From contig JACCLO010000015.1 of the NCBI GenBank assembly GCA_029448655.1, forward strand, positions 62,001 to 126,000: a stretch of 64,000 bases of DNA, given 5' to 3'. The notes under the pieces are model-generated. The model did not search any database, had not been told where the DNA came from, and saw nothing but the letters and a program-made list of their open reading frames with translations. Positions 11,555 through 23,607 of this stretch are shown piece by piece; positions within the stretch are counted from its first letter, which is position 1; each line of letters opens with the position of its first letter. A program made the position numbers and the translations under genes. The stretch is from Wolfiporia cocos. Taxonomy: Eukaryota; Basidiomycota; Agaricomycetes; Polyporales; Phaeolaceae.

Positions 11555-12800
11555 ATGGATCCGGGATACATATCTGGAGTCACAGTTCACCTGGAGTCTC
11601 TAAAGCTTATTCGCGAAGTCAAACAGCTGCTGCAGTGCCCGCCATGCGCGGCCGCTGACCAAGAGGAGCTTTGTGATTGGGTGCAACGACTCGATCATTG
11701 CAAGGTGCGCTCTCACTACCTGGAAACCTGTGTTGCGCTAACAGGCTGTCAAAGAATCTCTACGACTCGCTTCACTTTAAAGCGCCCCTTCTATCTCCTT
11801 TCGGCACACTGGACCTCTATCACGACTACGTGTCTGTTTGGGATGATGCGTTTGCTCGGATGAAATCATCAAACGGCACAGTGCCGGATACCCCTGCACA
11901 GCCCCCACCGATCGAAGCCACCACCAGTCAGGGTATAACCACCGCTGAGCGCAGGACTAGTCGCTCGGCACCGCGAAAGAAACTCGAAGAGGTGGTTTAT
12001 GACCCCCCATGCGCCCAATGCGCTGCAACGCGGCGTGACTGTAGGGGCCCTGTGTCACAAACTTTCCTTAGAGGATACGTAACATCCCTCGCTGCAGGTA
12101 TTATAGGCGCCGCTAGGTGCGCGCGCGCTTCCATGATCCTCAGCCACCTCCGCGTCTATCCAGGACTCCGTCTAGATCATATGACTGTAGGTTAGCGCTG
12201 TAGGGTAGCGCGCGCCTTAGGTACTCACGTTAGGGTCACACCGTCACATGTCGTTACAGGTAGTTACATTATCATGTGCCCTCTTAGTTACTGCGCACAG
12301 GCCGCGACTTTAGGGCGACCATTACTGGTCAGCTCCCCATGTATAAGTACGACAAGATGGGGACTTACTTCCCCATCTTTAGGATTCTCGACAACTGAGC
12401 TTAGGCTCCTTTCTCATCTGCGTTTGTGTGCGTCTCTGCCCCGGGGGCCCTCCACGACTTGCTTGTCTGTGTGTCTTCCCTCTTGGTCGCCTTAGGAGTT
12501 CCCCCTTGGGGATACAGCCGACTGGCTGCCTTGTGGTTAGCACACCGCCCTGTAGGACGTCTAGGGACTCCCCTGTAGCCAGGGTCCCACAAACCTGTGA
12601 GTTTGTGTCACCCTGATGTCTCCCCGCATGCATGCTCAAACTGCAGTCTTCTTTGCTTGAGATGTAGTCGGGCAAAAAAACAAAGTAAACCATATTCTAT
12701 TCACTCTGCAATCATATGGTTGACTGTGCCTGCGTTGGCAAATTGTATAGAACGTGCCGGAATCGGTAAAAGGTGGGATCGCCGTAACATACGCCCTTAG
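11555..12800 (+). pseudogene. Cysteine-rich fungal gene interrupted by an LTR
   Basis: The reading frame starts at ATG 11,555 (MDPGYISGV). It passes a probable short intron near 11,704-11,750 and continues as NLYDSLHFKAPLLSPFG. A low-complexity Pro/Thr/Ser part and a basic stretch follow, then a Cys cluster, PPCAQCAATRRDCRGP, just before 12,053. At that codon a solo LTR is inserted. If the LTR and one copy of its CCCTG duplication are removed, the frame reads on without a break into DVSPHACSNC, LLCLRCSRAKKQ. The result is one continuous CxxC...C...CxxC...CxxC cluster followed by lysines. Small fungal proteins with such a cluster are common but uncharacterised; DNA binding is only a guess. The C-terminal end (stop at 12,800) is uncertain. 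The insertion brings in stop codons, so the gene should be inactive. Confidence 0.6.
12053..12610 (+). mobile_element. Family A solo LTR inside a coding exon
   Basis: This 558-bp element begins TGTCACAA and ends TTGTGTCA. CCCTG is duplicated exactly at 12,048-12,052 and 12,611-12,615. The TATA-like TGTATAAG at 12,341 is followed by the stem AAGATGGGGA/TCCCCATCTT. It splits the cysteine cluster of the gene at 11,555-12,800. Confidence 0.9.
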
Positions 12801-13076
12801 TCGCAGCGTCATTGTATTGTACGGCGCAATAAGTTTTCGATGACACCTTCGCATATCTCACTTGGCTATACCTTGCTAAGACCTATGGGTTCGATGCCTG
12901 GACCCTGCACTGTTCCATCAGTGTCTTTGCAAGATCTTCAAATCAGCCCTGTCAATGCAGAGGGGCTTCAGACGAAGCGAAGGTGGTCCCTGTATCAGGG
13001 ATTGACTACTTCACGTACGTCGTACACTGTTAGTTATACCCGAAGTCCTTCTGGCCTATGATCTCCCCAGCTGCTG

Positions 13077-13939
13077 CTAGAGATCCTCTGCAAGAGCCTT
13101 CAATAATGCCCCACTGTCTGATGTGACGTTCTGCCGCGCACGCTTGTTCGATTGAGTGCCCGGAGTGCAGTACATGGCGCTGATTACGCATATAAGTGAG
13201 CGATCAGATGCGGAGCTGATGATGACTTCCACATCAGGGTGGAGATTTGGCGATGGCGCTGGATAGTTGTGAGTGAGTGAGAGGTGATGAGAACGCCATC
13301 TATATTCCGACGGCCGATAGTGACTACGGTGAGTAATGTGCGTAGTTGAGCTTTTGATGGTGCGGTCACTGACCGAGACCGTCTACACTCAAGATCTCGT
13401 CGATGCTCTGTACGGCCTCAAGTCGTTCGCAGATGCGAGGTATTCTGACGCCATCAGTCCCCATGTGCTCTGTGTAAATGGACTGCCGAATCCACGGATA
13501 CCTGGACCCCTTGGGGGGAAGCGCGCCGCAGCAACGATCGACTTGGCTTGAGCGGCGGTTGATACCTATCAGATTGACGTATATGTACCACGACCGACTA
13601 GCCCAGCGTGTTCTACATACCATTGGAACCAGCACTCCCCGGGCGCCGGCATCAAGCCCATACTTGATTTGCCACCGACACTACCGTCTGCACACGCCCC
13701 TGTTGCAGGTATTCTGACAATAGTGCTGGGCGCCGAGCTTCCGAGCCCCGATATTGTTTGGATGGATTCGGCAGCGCCTGGCTGAAGAGATGTCATGCCA
13801 TGCTCACAATCAATGAGCAGCCATGAGAGATGGGGCGAGGCGAGCGCAGCAGTGCGCGCTTTCAAAGCACCTGGCAGCGTGATCCATGCGCCGAACGCTG
13901 GCTTCGATGCGCGAAAGGGCTTCAAGAAGACGGTGCATT
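13077..13939 (-). pseudogene. HpcH/HpaI-type aldolase pseudogene
   Basis: The family signature is read in pieces in the right order: KPAFGAWITLPG, HLSWLLIDCEHGM, STIVRIPATG, WQIKYGLDAGARGVLVPM, RFPPRGPGIRGFGSPFTQST, EAVQSIDEILSVDG, YPAPSPNLHPDVE, and a C-terminal CAMYCTPG ending in a TAG at 13,077-13,079. Family members are class II pyruvate aldolases that cleave 2-keto-3-deoxy acids and use a metal bound by Glu and Asp. An intron fits after VPM (about 13,566-13,620). The pieces do not share one frame. There is a shift at the very start (CCC near 13,917), one before WQIKYG, and a small deletion where the VMVQIET segment should lie. The putative start overlaps the stop of the upstream gene. 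Several separate lesions make a working enzyme unlikely. Confidence 0.75.
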
Positions 13940-14371
13940 ATACTCCGCTGTGGAATTGTTGCGATGACAATACATTACATTCATTGACTTGGTGCTTGTG
14001 GACAGATCCTCGCCGAACACAGACTCCGACCGTTGCATCTTGGCCTGCTCCGCACGTGGGCAAGCAAGATTAGATGCGAGAAATCCCTGGTAGAAATAAT
14101 AACCAGAAAGCACCCCCGTCACTGTGCGCAGACACCAGCGGCATCCGAGCCACCGCTGCCTCGTTGCAGCACGCTCACCGACGCCACACACAACTGTGGT
14201 GTTCCTGTTGAATCGGAATAGTTTGTTGCCCAGAATGGCTAGGGTGAATAGTACAGCAATGGACCATGCGTATACGCGAAGTTACTAACCACCTGCCAAT
14301 GCAGCGGAAAGGCCAGCGAAGAGGCCGTCTCTCCGAGCTTCCTGTGGAGGTTGGCGTGTGAATGTCATCAT
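13922..14371 (-). CDS. Small two-segment membrane protein
   Basis: Three exons (14,371-14,293; 14,238-14,179; 14,121-13,922) joined at GT-AG sites give 112 residues without a stop. The total exon length divides by three. After a short polar N-terminus (MMTFTRQPPQEARRD) comes a glycine-rich hydrophobic segment, GLFAGLSAALAGAILG, then the basic turn LFRFNRNTT, then a second segment, VVCGVVTGVLSGYYFYQGFL, ending ASNLA. The tail is polar. This looks like a conserved helical hairpin of a mitochondrial or ER membrane, with small-xxx-small packing motifs. I do not recognise a named family. The stop overlaps the start of the aldolase relic, which is unusual for a fungus; an extra exon upstream cannot be excluded. 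Confidence 0.6.
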
Positions 14372-15418
14372 TATCGAGATTGGAATGGATGGATATAGAT
14401 TTCCCTACAGTTGTACATCTTGCTACAGCATCATCGGGAGCCACAAGTGAAGTGTCGGCGGCGTTGGGCATAGTGATAAATTATGGAACGCGATGCGTTT
14501 GCGGACTTGATGCGGACAGATAAACGTGTGCACCACTTAGTAACTCAAATAGAATTAATAATTCCCCTGCCTGACACACGGCGTGCGCGCGCTAACATCA
14601 CCCCGCGTCACATAAGCTCGACGTCACGACTTCGTGACTGAGCGCGTCAAAGTCTCGCGTGGAGCTCGCTGTGGCTGGCATCGTAGACATTGGGCTTCTT
14701 CTTGTATGTGGATAACTCACTGGAAATATCGGCGAACAAGCGCAAACTGTCTTCAGACATATCAAATACTCTCAGTTCCATCGAGGGTACGTTATATGCG
14801 CTCAATTGCACGGATCTTATTTACAGCAACATCCTCCATTCGTGTAGACGCTTTGATCAGCGTCAAGCAGAAACTCGGGGATAGTAGTCGTAGCAGTCGG
14901 GTCTCTATATGCGCCGAACTATACCAGCTGGCATATCTCTCCGAGTCTTTCTCCCAGCAGCGCCTGCGGTCGAACAAGGATTGGATCCATCAAGTGGATA
15001 TCCTAGATCGTGAAGGTGGGCACACTATTTCTGGGTTTCTTCCAACTACCACATATGATCCGCAGGGGTCAATCTGTGGAATCCATCTGCCTTGTCTCGC
15101 GATATGGATGATGAGGATACTTGAAATGTGAATGCTGCATGTGAGTCTAGTTCATCATGCCGAGAGTGTCTCACCGTACCATCCCCAATCACCGGTTCGG
15201 CTATCCGTACAGTGAAGTTGGCCGGATTCCGCCTCGTTGAAGCCGGATTAGAGAACAAGCCAGCCATTGACAGTGAGACAATCATCCATCACGATGTCAC
15301 CTAGTTTGAGATCGCTTCTCCACAGCTCTCATCCATGTGCTGCAGCTCGCAAGCAAAGCCGGCGTTAGCATGTCAGGTACAACCATCAGTTCGCGTGCGG
15401 ACTCCCAAGACGGGCCGC

Positions 15419-17199
15419 TTACTCAGAAAATGTGAATTCTAGCGATCGGACGCCATGATCTTGCAGGCTCCGTGCTTGCATGTGCAGCGAAGGTATGACT
15501 ACTATCCGCCCCATGAGTGCACGCCAATGTGATTTCTCCTGAAGGATTGGTACCGTCTTCTCACCTGAATCGAAGTTAGCAGCCGCCCTCGGGCGATGAC
15601 AGGGGCGACGCACCTGATCCGAGTACGATGACATCGTCAGCACGCCCGACACTTCATATGCGACATCAGACTTTATTTGCCAATCATATTGACTGCGACG
15701 TACATTCGCCAGAGACCAGGCTTGGCCGGATGTGGTTCCCAAAGGTCGGATGTGGCAAAGCCACGCTCCCCATTTGGCATATTCTCGATGCAAGGCTGGT
15801 GTGTCTCGCACGTCTGCACGCACATGCACGCCATACCTCAGTATACTTCGGGCGGCTACATCGTTACATTTTGGCACGCACCAACATCTGCAGCTCGAAT
15901 GTCCCGTCTCCCTGAGGAACCCAGCGACATACACTCTCTGGGAAGCTGCATCCATTCCCAGTCGGCGCGCTTCTTGCCAATAGGGCTCGGCTCTTCGACG
16001 CCGTCATCGAACACGCATGTCACCAGGCCGAATTCGGTTGCACCGTAGCACGCCAACAGGCGCACGCCTTTATCCACGAGCTTCTCACCATTCGCCCTGG
16101 AGAGCGGGCCGCCGGCGAATATCTAAGACGTGAGTGATAAGCGAGTTGCTCCCTCGACCAGCGCAATGTGATGCAGGTACTGACAAGAGCCTGAAGAGAC
16201 GCAAGGTACTTCGCGTCATCCTCGTTCTGCGACCACGCCTGGCGAAAACAGTACTCTTAGCAATCACAGGCACACTACACAACCAGAGCCTACCTCGACG
16301 AAAGCAGGGACGCTCTCGATAGCCGTGCAGCCTGTCTTGCGCGCCGTCTCAATTGTGTTCTGCGGGGTCGGCACGACCGGGGGCGCTGACACGATCGCGC
16401 GCGGGGGGAACAGCGACGTCGGCTGGCCGGACAAGAGCGGCGCGTACAGCTGCGAGCAGAGTCCCATTACGTGGAACGGCGGTAGCGCCATGCACCCCCA
16501 CCGTATCGCCTTCCTGCGCGACTCCACGAAGATGGGCATCCTGCACCAGTGTAGGATCGTCGTGTGCGTGTGCGGGATCGGCTTCGGGAAGCCGGTGGAG
16601 CCTGAGGAGTGCAGGTAGAGCACAACATCCGATGGCGACGCCGCGCACGCGGGCGGCGGGTAAGGGCCCGAGACGGCACGCGGCGGGTCGAAGGAGGGCG
16701 CGAGCGTCGGGAAGACGTCCGTGAGCGCGGGCAGGTCGTCGACGTGCATGGCGAATCCGCTCGGCAGGCTCTCCCGGACCGCGTCAGTGAATGGGGCGAA
16801 GGTGGGCTGTGAGACGATGCGATGGCAGCTCGTGTGCTCCATCAGGCTTGCTATTGCGGGCACGGAGTTGCGGGAGGACATAGGGAAGGGGACGAGCCCC
16901 GCACGGATCAGACCCGCGACGAGCGCATGGTAGAGCAGAGTATCGCAGTTCGCGATGATAGCGACAACGGCGCCCTCTTCGCCCTTCCGTCCGGGCCTGA
17001 AGGAGTGGGCAACGCGGTGAATTGCCTGAGCGAACTCGAGGAACGATATACTTCCGAGCGTATCAGAAGACAAGTCTGGAAACAGGAAGAGAAAGAACGG
17101 AGAGGTGGAATTGTATTCGGCATGGAAGTCGACGAGCCCAGGGATGAGAGATAGCGAACCGTTGAGGGGCGGGAGTACAGGCGATGCAGATGCAGACAT
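15419..17199 (-). pseudogene. Decayed adenylate-forming (AMP-binding) enzyme
   Basis: Exon 1 (17,199-16,294, 302 codons) is intact. It carries the core motif LHSSGSTGFPKPIPHT (about residues 201-216), the ATP/AMP-binding loop, and WGCMALPPFHVMGLC after it. Later exons continue with AWSQNEDDAKYLASLQAL, FAGGPLSRANGEKL, the A5 motif CYGATEFG, GFATSDLWEPHPAKPGLWR, GRADDVIVLGS and GEKTVP. This is the order of basidiomycete acyl-CoA-synthetase-like or adenylate-forming reductase domains. After GEKTVP the similarity stops, and no carrier-protein or reductase domain can be read down to 14,500. Between A5 and GFATSD the frame changes (VRWVPQGDGTFELQML is in another frame than DWEWMQLP). So the N-terminal half is sound and the C-terminal half is broken. 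A TATA-like GTTTAAATA lies about 80 bp upstream of the ATG. Bases 14,372-15,418 and 17,200-19,638 show no gene that I can support. Confidence 0.7.
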
Positions 17200-19638
17200 A
17201 TCTGCCAGAAGCTGAACAGAGTGGATTATAATGATTCTGATGGAGTATGTGGGTGCTGAGAATGAGGCCTATTTAAACGAAGTTCTCGAGCCATCCCCGT
17301 GACGCGGGAAGGTCCATCGGTGAATATTTGAATGGCTTGCCGGTGCGCTGCGGGTCAGTTGTCCTCATGAATCCGAGCAGGTAGGTAATCGTCTACTGGT
17401 GTCAGTATCGAGTGTGGCGTACTAGATCCTGAGGCCTGAAGAGTGGCCGGCCGAGCTCGGCATCTGTTAGCCGACCAAATGTGAGACCGCGGTGATCTCG
17501 GAGCGTTCCTTTCGTTATCGTCGCAGAAAGCCGCGAAGGTTCTCTCCAGCGATCGGAGGCTAGTCGATTGGAGTCCCGCACAGCCTCGCACCTCCAGCCT
17601 TCCTGAGACGCAGGGGCACGACATAATCAGCCCAGTACATCTTCGACGGGCGCGGAACATTCTTGCTGATATTCTAGAGCTGTCAGCATCATCACCTTGG
17701 GGCCCGCGGCCACGACAGCCGACGCAGAATTCCGCCAACGATTGCGATCGTCAGATTTTGGGGAGTTGGTATCATGCAGCAAAATAAACTAACGCGTAAA
17801 GCATGGGCAACTGATCTTCCCGCATAGCCTGTCTATCGCTATGTGACTCGTCAAAGTCCGCCAGCGGCTTCGACGCCCGGAAGGACTCACTGCTGGAAGT
17901 GAGAGATTGAAGATTGATCTAGACGTTTCTCCTACGAGTGTGGCCAAGTGGCAAAAAGAGCGGAGCTGCATGGACGTCGGAAATGATAGAAGAGCCTTTC
18001 ATTTCGGACCAACTGCGCATTTGAGCTGGCACATTCCAACCACCGTGCCCGCCAGGCCATTCCAGGCTGAGCATGTCCGGCATTGCTCATACCGACACTG
18101 CCGGGCGGTGAAAGGCTCAGACTAACCCGATGGTAAACAAAAGTGGTTCCGGCTGTATGATAACGATATGGCAACAACACATCGCTTGCAATCCTTCCAG
18201 GAGGCTCTCGGCTCCACGTGAATTACTTCATCTGCACTACATTGACCAAATCTCACTGTTCCTGTACAACACAATTTCCTAAGAATCCTAACATGCGAGG
18301 GCGCATATTTCGTATCATGTCAAGTCGATAGTTGCTAAATACAGATAAAATGGGTCAGAGCTGGTAGCAATGGGCGCCCAATGCCTCTGACAATTATTTG
18401 GGGCGTTCACCTTGAATTTATAGTGCAAGGATAGCTCTTCAGAGCCTCGCCTTCCCGATTCCGAAACACACAATTAGATTGCATATTCTCGCCATGTCAG
18501 TAGTAAGTTAATACACCGCAAGTAGTCAGACGATCGTCCGCGAGAAAGGCTAATCGATTCAGAAGTCCTGCTCTAAACTGTTCCCTCACCTGCTTAATGT
18601 CATGCCCAGTGTGACTGTCCGTTCGTAGGCTTGCTGGTTCACTCGCCTCCCAACGTTTGCGACACGGTACCGTTGCACAATAGCTACCTCCTTGATTTGT
18701 CAGAGCACTCTTGCTGCGGAAGACTTTGCGGGTTCTGGAGACATAAATATCTACTTTCGCAACGTACGCTACACATGCGCCGATGGCGTTGTTTGTCACG
18801 AAACATGTTCTGCTCTTCTTGCGTACTTTGCTACTCACCAGTGCACTCCCAGGAGTTGTAGCTATGTGTACCTGTAGCACAGATGGCATAATATGTCCCA
18901 TTGTTCTTACCTTCGCCTCACAAACACGCTCGTGTATCGCTTCGTTCTTCGATGAAACTGCAGTTTTCGCTGATGTGTGAACTGAGCACTTAGGTGATGA
19001 CTGACTTCAGGGCCTGTAGTCCGGCATTCAGTACGTTTAGTGCAAAGTAGCGGGCCATGTCGGAACCGGCGCTACTTCATTATCAAGCAATATAAGAACA
19101 GAGATGAGTAGATAGATACTCAGCGTGGGTGGCGCCCACGCTTCAATGTGGCTTGCTAATCCGTGTTCATGCTATTTGCACGGCATGCTACACGATCGAA
19201 GTGTTGTAATAGAGGTTTTTTTACTAACGATAATTATGACTCGCCCTTTTCCGAGGTTGTGCAAGAATTATGAGAACGAGGTATGGCATCATTGATACCC
19301 TACAGTGTTTTCGTACATCCGATGCGGGTTAACAGTACTTGGATACAGTTACTGGTATGCGTCACAAAGATCAAGGACTACGCTCTACCCACTCCATTTT
19401 AAAAACTTAGTAGTGGAGCTCAAAAAATCCGTGCCACAGTCAATTTTATTGTTAGCAAAACACCTCTAATTCGAGAGTGATTGTGGAGGCGACGGGGGGA
19501 CTGCATCTAGCACTTAAATCATATGGGTCAGTGTTGGACCACGATGGAGCGATCGCCGCCACCGCCCGTCCGATCCGCTCAGATCTTGTGACGCACTAGT
19601 ACTAGTGACAGGTGCCACCACAGCGCGGTCACGCCGAA

Positions 19639-20000
19639 TCACCTGTTCGTGCGACTCAGGACCAGGAAGAAGATAAGACGGTGTCCGAGGAAGGTCCGAC
19701 TGTGATGGAGGTCGATTCGTAGGGCGTCGTCTGGTGGATGTGTCGCATCGCGAGCACGGCCGTGTTGCATTGTGTTTTCGAGCTGTTGTTCATGGCTTTC
19801 GTTTGACTCGGCGTAGACACCGTCGAACGCGGGGCCTGGAGCCGCACTGGCCGCACCGCTGGGCAGCTGAGGCTGGAGGGAGCTGTATCGGCACCGTGAG
19901 AGGACGCGAGAGTCTGGCGTCGGCGACACCGACCTGGAACGGGCTTGGCGCAGCGAGTGCGCAGACGGGTTGAAATGTCCGCACTTCGGGCAGACATATT
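19639..20000 (-). pseudogene. Lunapark-like C-terminal exon
   Basis: After an acceptor (GTGCAG) at 20,001 the minus strand reads EYVCPKCGHFNPSAHS, then a basic and Ser/Pro-rich tail (RSRSVSPTP) of about 100 residues to a TGA at 19,639. The CPKCGHFNPS motif, the second half of a treble-clef-like zinc finger followed by a disordered tail, matches fungal Lunapark, the protein that stabilises three-way junctions of the ER. The first Cys pair of that finger and the two membrane segments should lie upstream, but I cannot read them between 20,010 and 20,380. So this is probably a 3' fragment. The identification rests on one motif. Confidence 0.4.
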
Positions 20001-20383
20001 CTGCACGTGGCGGGTGACGGTCAAGGGCAAGGTCAGGTGGGAGGTGCTGACGTCGACCCCACAGCCAATTGGTCGCTGACCGTCGTAAAGGGCACAGAAT
20101 TGTACATACCAAGTGTATCGCCGGCTCATGACCACGAAGATAATGATAAGTTGGGCGCTGCAAGTCACGAATGCCGGATAGACCGTTATCGAGCAATGGG
20201 AAGTGTTTGAGTGGAGAGCGAATAAGCGCCGATCACTGGGTCCAGCGCGGGCATTATATTGCACATGGCCGGCGAATGAGCACCCAGCGATGTGGCACGT
20301 GCTGCGTATCACGCTGCATCCGTGCTGTGGGAATGCCACGCTGTCACCTTACACCCAATCCACTCTGCAACGATCTGATAATA

Positions 20384-21003
20384 ATGGAGCCAACAGAGGT
20401 CCAAATTTACGGATTGAATCTTTTGAAGGAACACACAGACATGTTTCATAATCACATATCCACTGCTTTCCCGACACAGATTGGTGAACTATACAAATGG
20501 CATGCCAAGGGCAGGCATGCATTGGTACATTACATTCTTTTTATTTTTGCTACTCTACTAATGAATGCAAAGTTGTATACTGAGGAGATAATCAGAGATT
20601 TTCGATTGGAGGACGACGAACTAGCAACCAACTTCCACAGAGACCCTAGGATTTTATTAGGTCGTCAAAAACTTGATTTTGCCTTGAAGTTATTCAACCT
20701 TGGGCTGGATGCTGAGGCATTCCAGCTACCCAAGTTGGAGATTGAGCTGAAGGAAGGGCCCAAGACTGACACTACAGACCAGAATGCAGATTGCAGAGGA
20801 ATAGTAAGTCTTGTGAATGATTAGCACAAAATGGCTTGAATTTAAATTTCTGCATCTAGAAGCGGCCTACTTCAGAATTGGAAGAAGCAGGCCAGGGTCC
20901 CAAGCGCCAAAAAGTGGAGGAGAGACTTCCTCAATTTTTGCCTCTAGGTGATGGCAAACCATCCTCCAAGTTGGAAGATTGGGAAGATGAAGCCTCAAAG
21001 TAG
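20384..21003 (+). CDS. Hypothetical two-exon protein
   Basis: ATG at 20,384 opens exon 1 (to 20,803). A 56-nt GT-AG intron (GTAAGT...TCTAG) follows, and exon 2 (20,860-21,003) ends in TAG: 187 residues without lesions. The N-terminal two thirds look helical (LLKEHTDMFHNHI, HALVHYILFIFATLLMNAK, LYTEEIIRDFRLEDDELA). The C-terminus is charged and holds PKRQKVEERLPQFLPLG, with a possible nuclear localisation signal. Base composition is more AT-rich than in its neighbours. I do not recognise the family. It may belong to a mobile element or be a lineage-specific nuclear protein. Confidence 0.55.
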
Positions 21004-21360
21004 TATGTATGTCATTTTACATTCTCATTGAAGCAGCTTGCAGTTTACTGAGGCTTGAGTACAGAATGCTTTCATGATGGTTTAGGACTGTATAGGGTGT
21101 ACATACTTGCAAATAGGAATCTGCATGAGGTTGTCCTTTGTCTCAACATACATATCTATCACCGTGATCACACCCTGTGAACATCCTTGCACACATCAAA
21201 TATGTAGTCATAGCATGATCATGCTTGCCCTCATGTGCAAATACTAGTGAGAAATGCTCCACTTCCACTTCAGCGACTGCTGATGAGTACTGGAAAGAAA
21301 GCTCAGTACTTTGGAAGGAAGATACATCACCATGCATACCAATGCTCATGCTGGTCCGAT

Positions 21361-22707
21361 TCAGTGAATACTGGTTGGAATGAATGTCAGCTGGGTAGCA
21401 AAGACAGTGCCACAATGTACCTTGAAATCATCACCGTTGAAGATAAGGATATCTCCGTGCTCTAGGGTCACGAGGAGTACCGGCCCCTCCCTTTTGACAG
21501 ATTTCGTAATGGAGTCTGTGATTTGAGCAACTTGCATATCCAGAATGCTCACACTGTTACTCGGCGCTGGGACATCGGAATCGTCTATGTCCATAGGCCC
21601 GCATGAGTCGTTAGCTCCGTGCGGGAGTTCCTTCTTAGGAGATCCACGCTCTGCGACGGTGATTGGCAGAAGCTGCTGTACACCTGGAGCTAATGATTTG
21701 GGGCGCATCGACAACTCTGCATCGGCGCCGAGGTACATCATGTATACAGGGGAATTTTTCGCAGCAAGCACGTTCTGGCACAACTTCTGTCTTGGGGAAA
21801 GCCATGAATAGTAAATTCAGAACTCACCTTCTTTGAGCCAGGGAGAACCCAAGCCAAGTAATTCATTTCTGTCCCCCTCCTTCAGCGGCCAAGCGGCTTT
21901 GAAGCAGTGCGTGTGCTTGCAATATACAGAGCGGGGCATGTGTCGTGGCCGCTGTCGTATCTTGATTGTTGAATGAGCAGGTGTAATAGGCCTCTGCGGA
22001 CGCACAGAATGTTTTAGAATCAATACATACGCACCGCTGTCCGTGCTCACCTTTAAAGGAACCCTTGCTATCCTGGAGCAATGACAATTCAACTTTCGTC
22101 AGCATCTCTCTGAAGAGCCTGGTCGGCTGCTCCTGCAACTCTGCCCCGTTACAGGTATAAATAAATAAATAAATAAGCTTGGCAGAGACGCCATCCTTTG
22201 TCATATACGCTAAACGCGAGCCATCAGCAACGTCCGTTACGGTGGTTTGACACGCTCGGACGGCCTGTCACACGACAATGTCACTGGAGAAATACCACGG
22301 GAATTATGCATGGTATGAACATCCGCAGGAGGTATACAGTTGCTTTCCTGCGCGAATGTATGAGTGCTTGCTTCGGCCGCCTCTGGTAGGCACACTCACT
22401 GAGCATCCGCTACACAGTTAATACCATAAATTTCGCTGAGCATTCAGTTTTCCACACTTTACGCATTGCCTTCCGCCATGATAGCTTGTGGCCGAGATGC
22501 CATACTCGAAGTCGGCATCCATTTGATGATTTGGTGAAGAATGGGGAGGAAGAAAGTGGAAAGGATTGAACATGATATTAGGGTCTGTCTGGTCTGCTCC
22601 GATGGAAGGAGGGGCCTGCCACCAGGGATCAGCACTCCGATCCACCGTTTCGCTACCGGGTACCCAATCGAAAGTGAATTGCCACGAAAATAGTTCTTGA
22701 CCAGCAT
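21361..22707 (-). pseudogene. Fungal AlkB-like oxygenase relative, probably broken
   Basis: Pieces in order on the minus strand are WQFTFDWVPGSETVDRSADP, the zinc-binding motif GGRQCVKCGKLNAQRNLW with a second pair LCSGC, RLFREMLTKVEL, AYYTCSFNNQ, KAAWPLKEGDRNELLGLGSP, VYMMYLGADAELSMRPKSL and LLVTLEHGDILIFNGDDFK. Large agaricomycete proteins with a Cys-knuckle region and an AlkB-like double-stranded beta helix carry this order of motifs. The last piece fits the strand that closes the helix. Introns of GT-AG type fit between the pieces. A TAA stands between NLW and LCSGC, in the middle of the zinc motif, so the copy is probably dead. I do not see the HxD iron ligands, so activity is unproven even for an intact version. 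Assignment is tentative. Bases 22,708-23,607 hold no exon that I can support. Confidence 0.35.
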
Positions 22708-23607
22708 CGTTTCTCCCCTGTCATTTGTTCAGCATGCCATCGAAAGGTACCCACGTAGATATCGATGAGATACCATGTTTATGGATTTGATTCCAAAGAA
22801 ACCCAGGTGTGTACAGCCATATTGTTCGCGGAGACTGAATGGCGCCGATTCGAAGACTCTGCACAGCACGATGCAATCCGGACTATCACTTTTGTGGCTG
22901 TCCAATAGAACCTTAGCTTCGGGTGGTGGGCTGATCGGCCGGTTTGAACGACGCGAAGATGTCGGGACTGCACTGTTGAGATAGCTCCGGTGCTTTGTTG
23001 GTCAGCGTGCTCGGATCATGTCTGGGTTGCAGTTTAAAACTCCCAGAGGTCGAAACATGAGCAGTACATCATTGCAATAGAACCTAACCAGAATGATGCA
23101 GAATCGGAGGCACCAAGGAGGAGTCTGACTTGGATATCGTGGTGATTTTGATGGGGTTGATGATCAAAGGGATTCGATTCTCGTTGACATCCGTCATGAT
23201 CATAGATGGCAGAGGACGATCTTGGTGATAGAGTACGTGCCCGTCGCCGTGATTGGCATGCACATTTTCAGACTGATGTGTCTGTCGGAGATGGACAACG
23301 GCAGCTAGCCAGAGCTTGGCGGTCTATGGCTAGTACAATGCGCAATTGTACCGGATCAAAGCGCAATTGCTACGTAGGCGCCGGTGGGCGCATTCCTGGG
23401 AAGTCATAAAACACGGACGGCCCGACAAGTCCGGTTCGCTGCCGCTACGTTTGTGGCGGCCACGGTGATATGTGTCCGCTATTGCTATCTGGGCAGCTTA
23501 AGTGCAAGTATGGATCGAAAAATGACGCGGCGCCGTCTTTTCCACACTCGTGCGTGTGATCACACAAGTACAGAACCGCTTACTTGTCAAAGGATGTACC
23601 CGACATA

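Noticed and set aside
16349..17154. Long frames on both strands at 16.3-17.2 kb
   Set aside because: They are high-GC shadows of the AMP-binding exon, which alone shows family motifs.
19656..20339. 227-codon minus-strand open frame
   Set aside because: It is the shadow of the frame that carries the CPKCGHFNPS motif; the upstream part crosses a splice acceptor.
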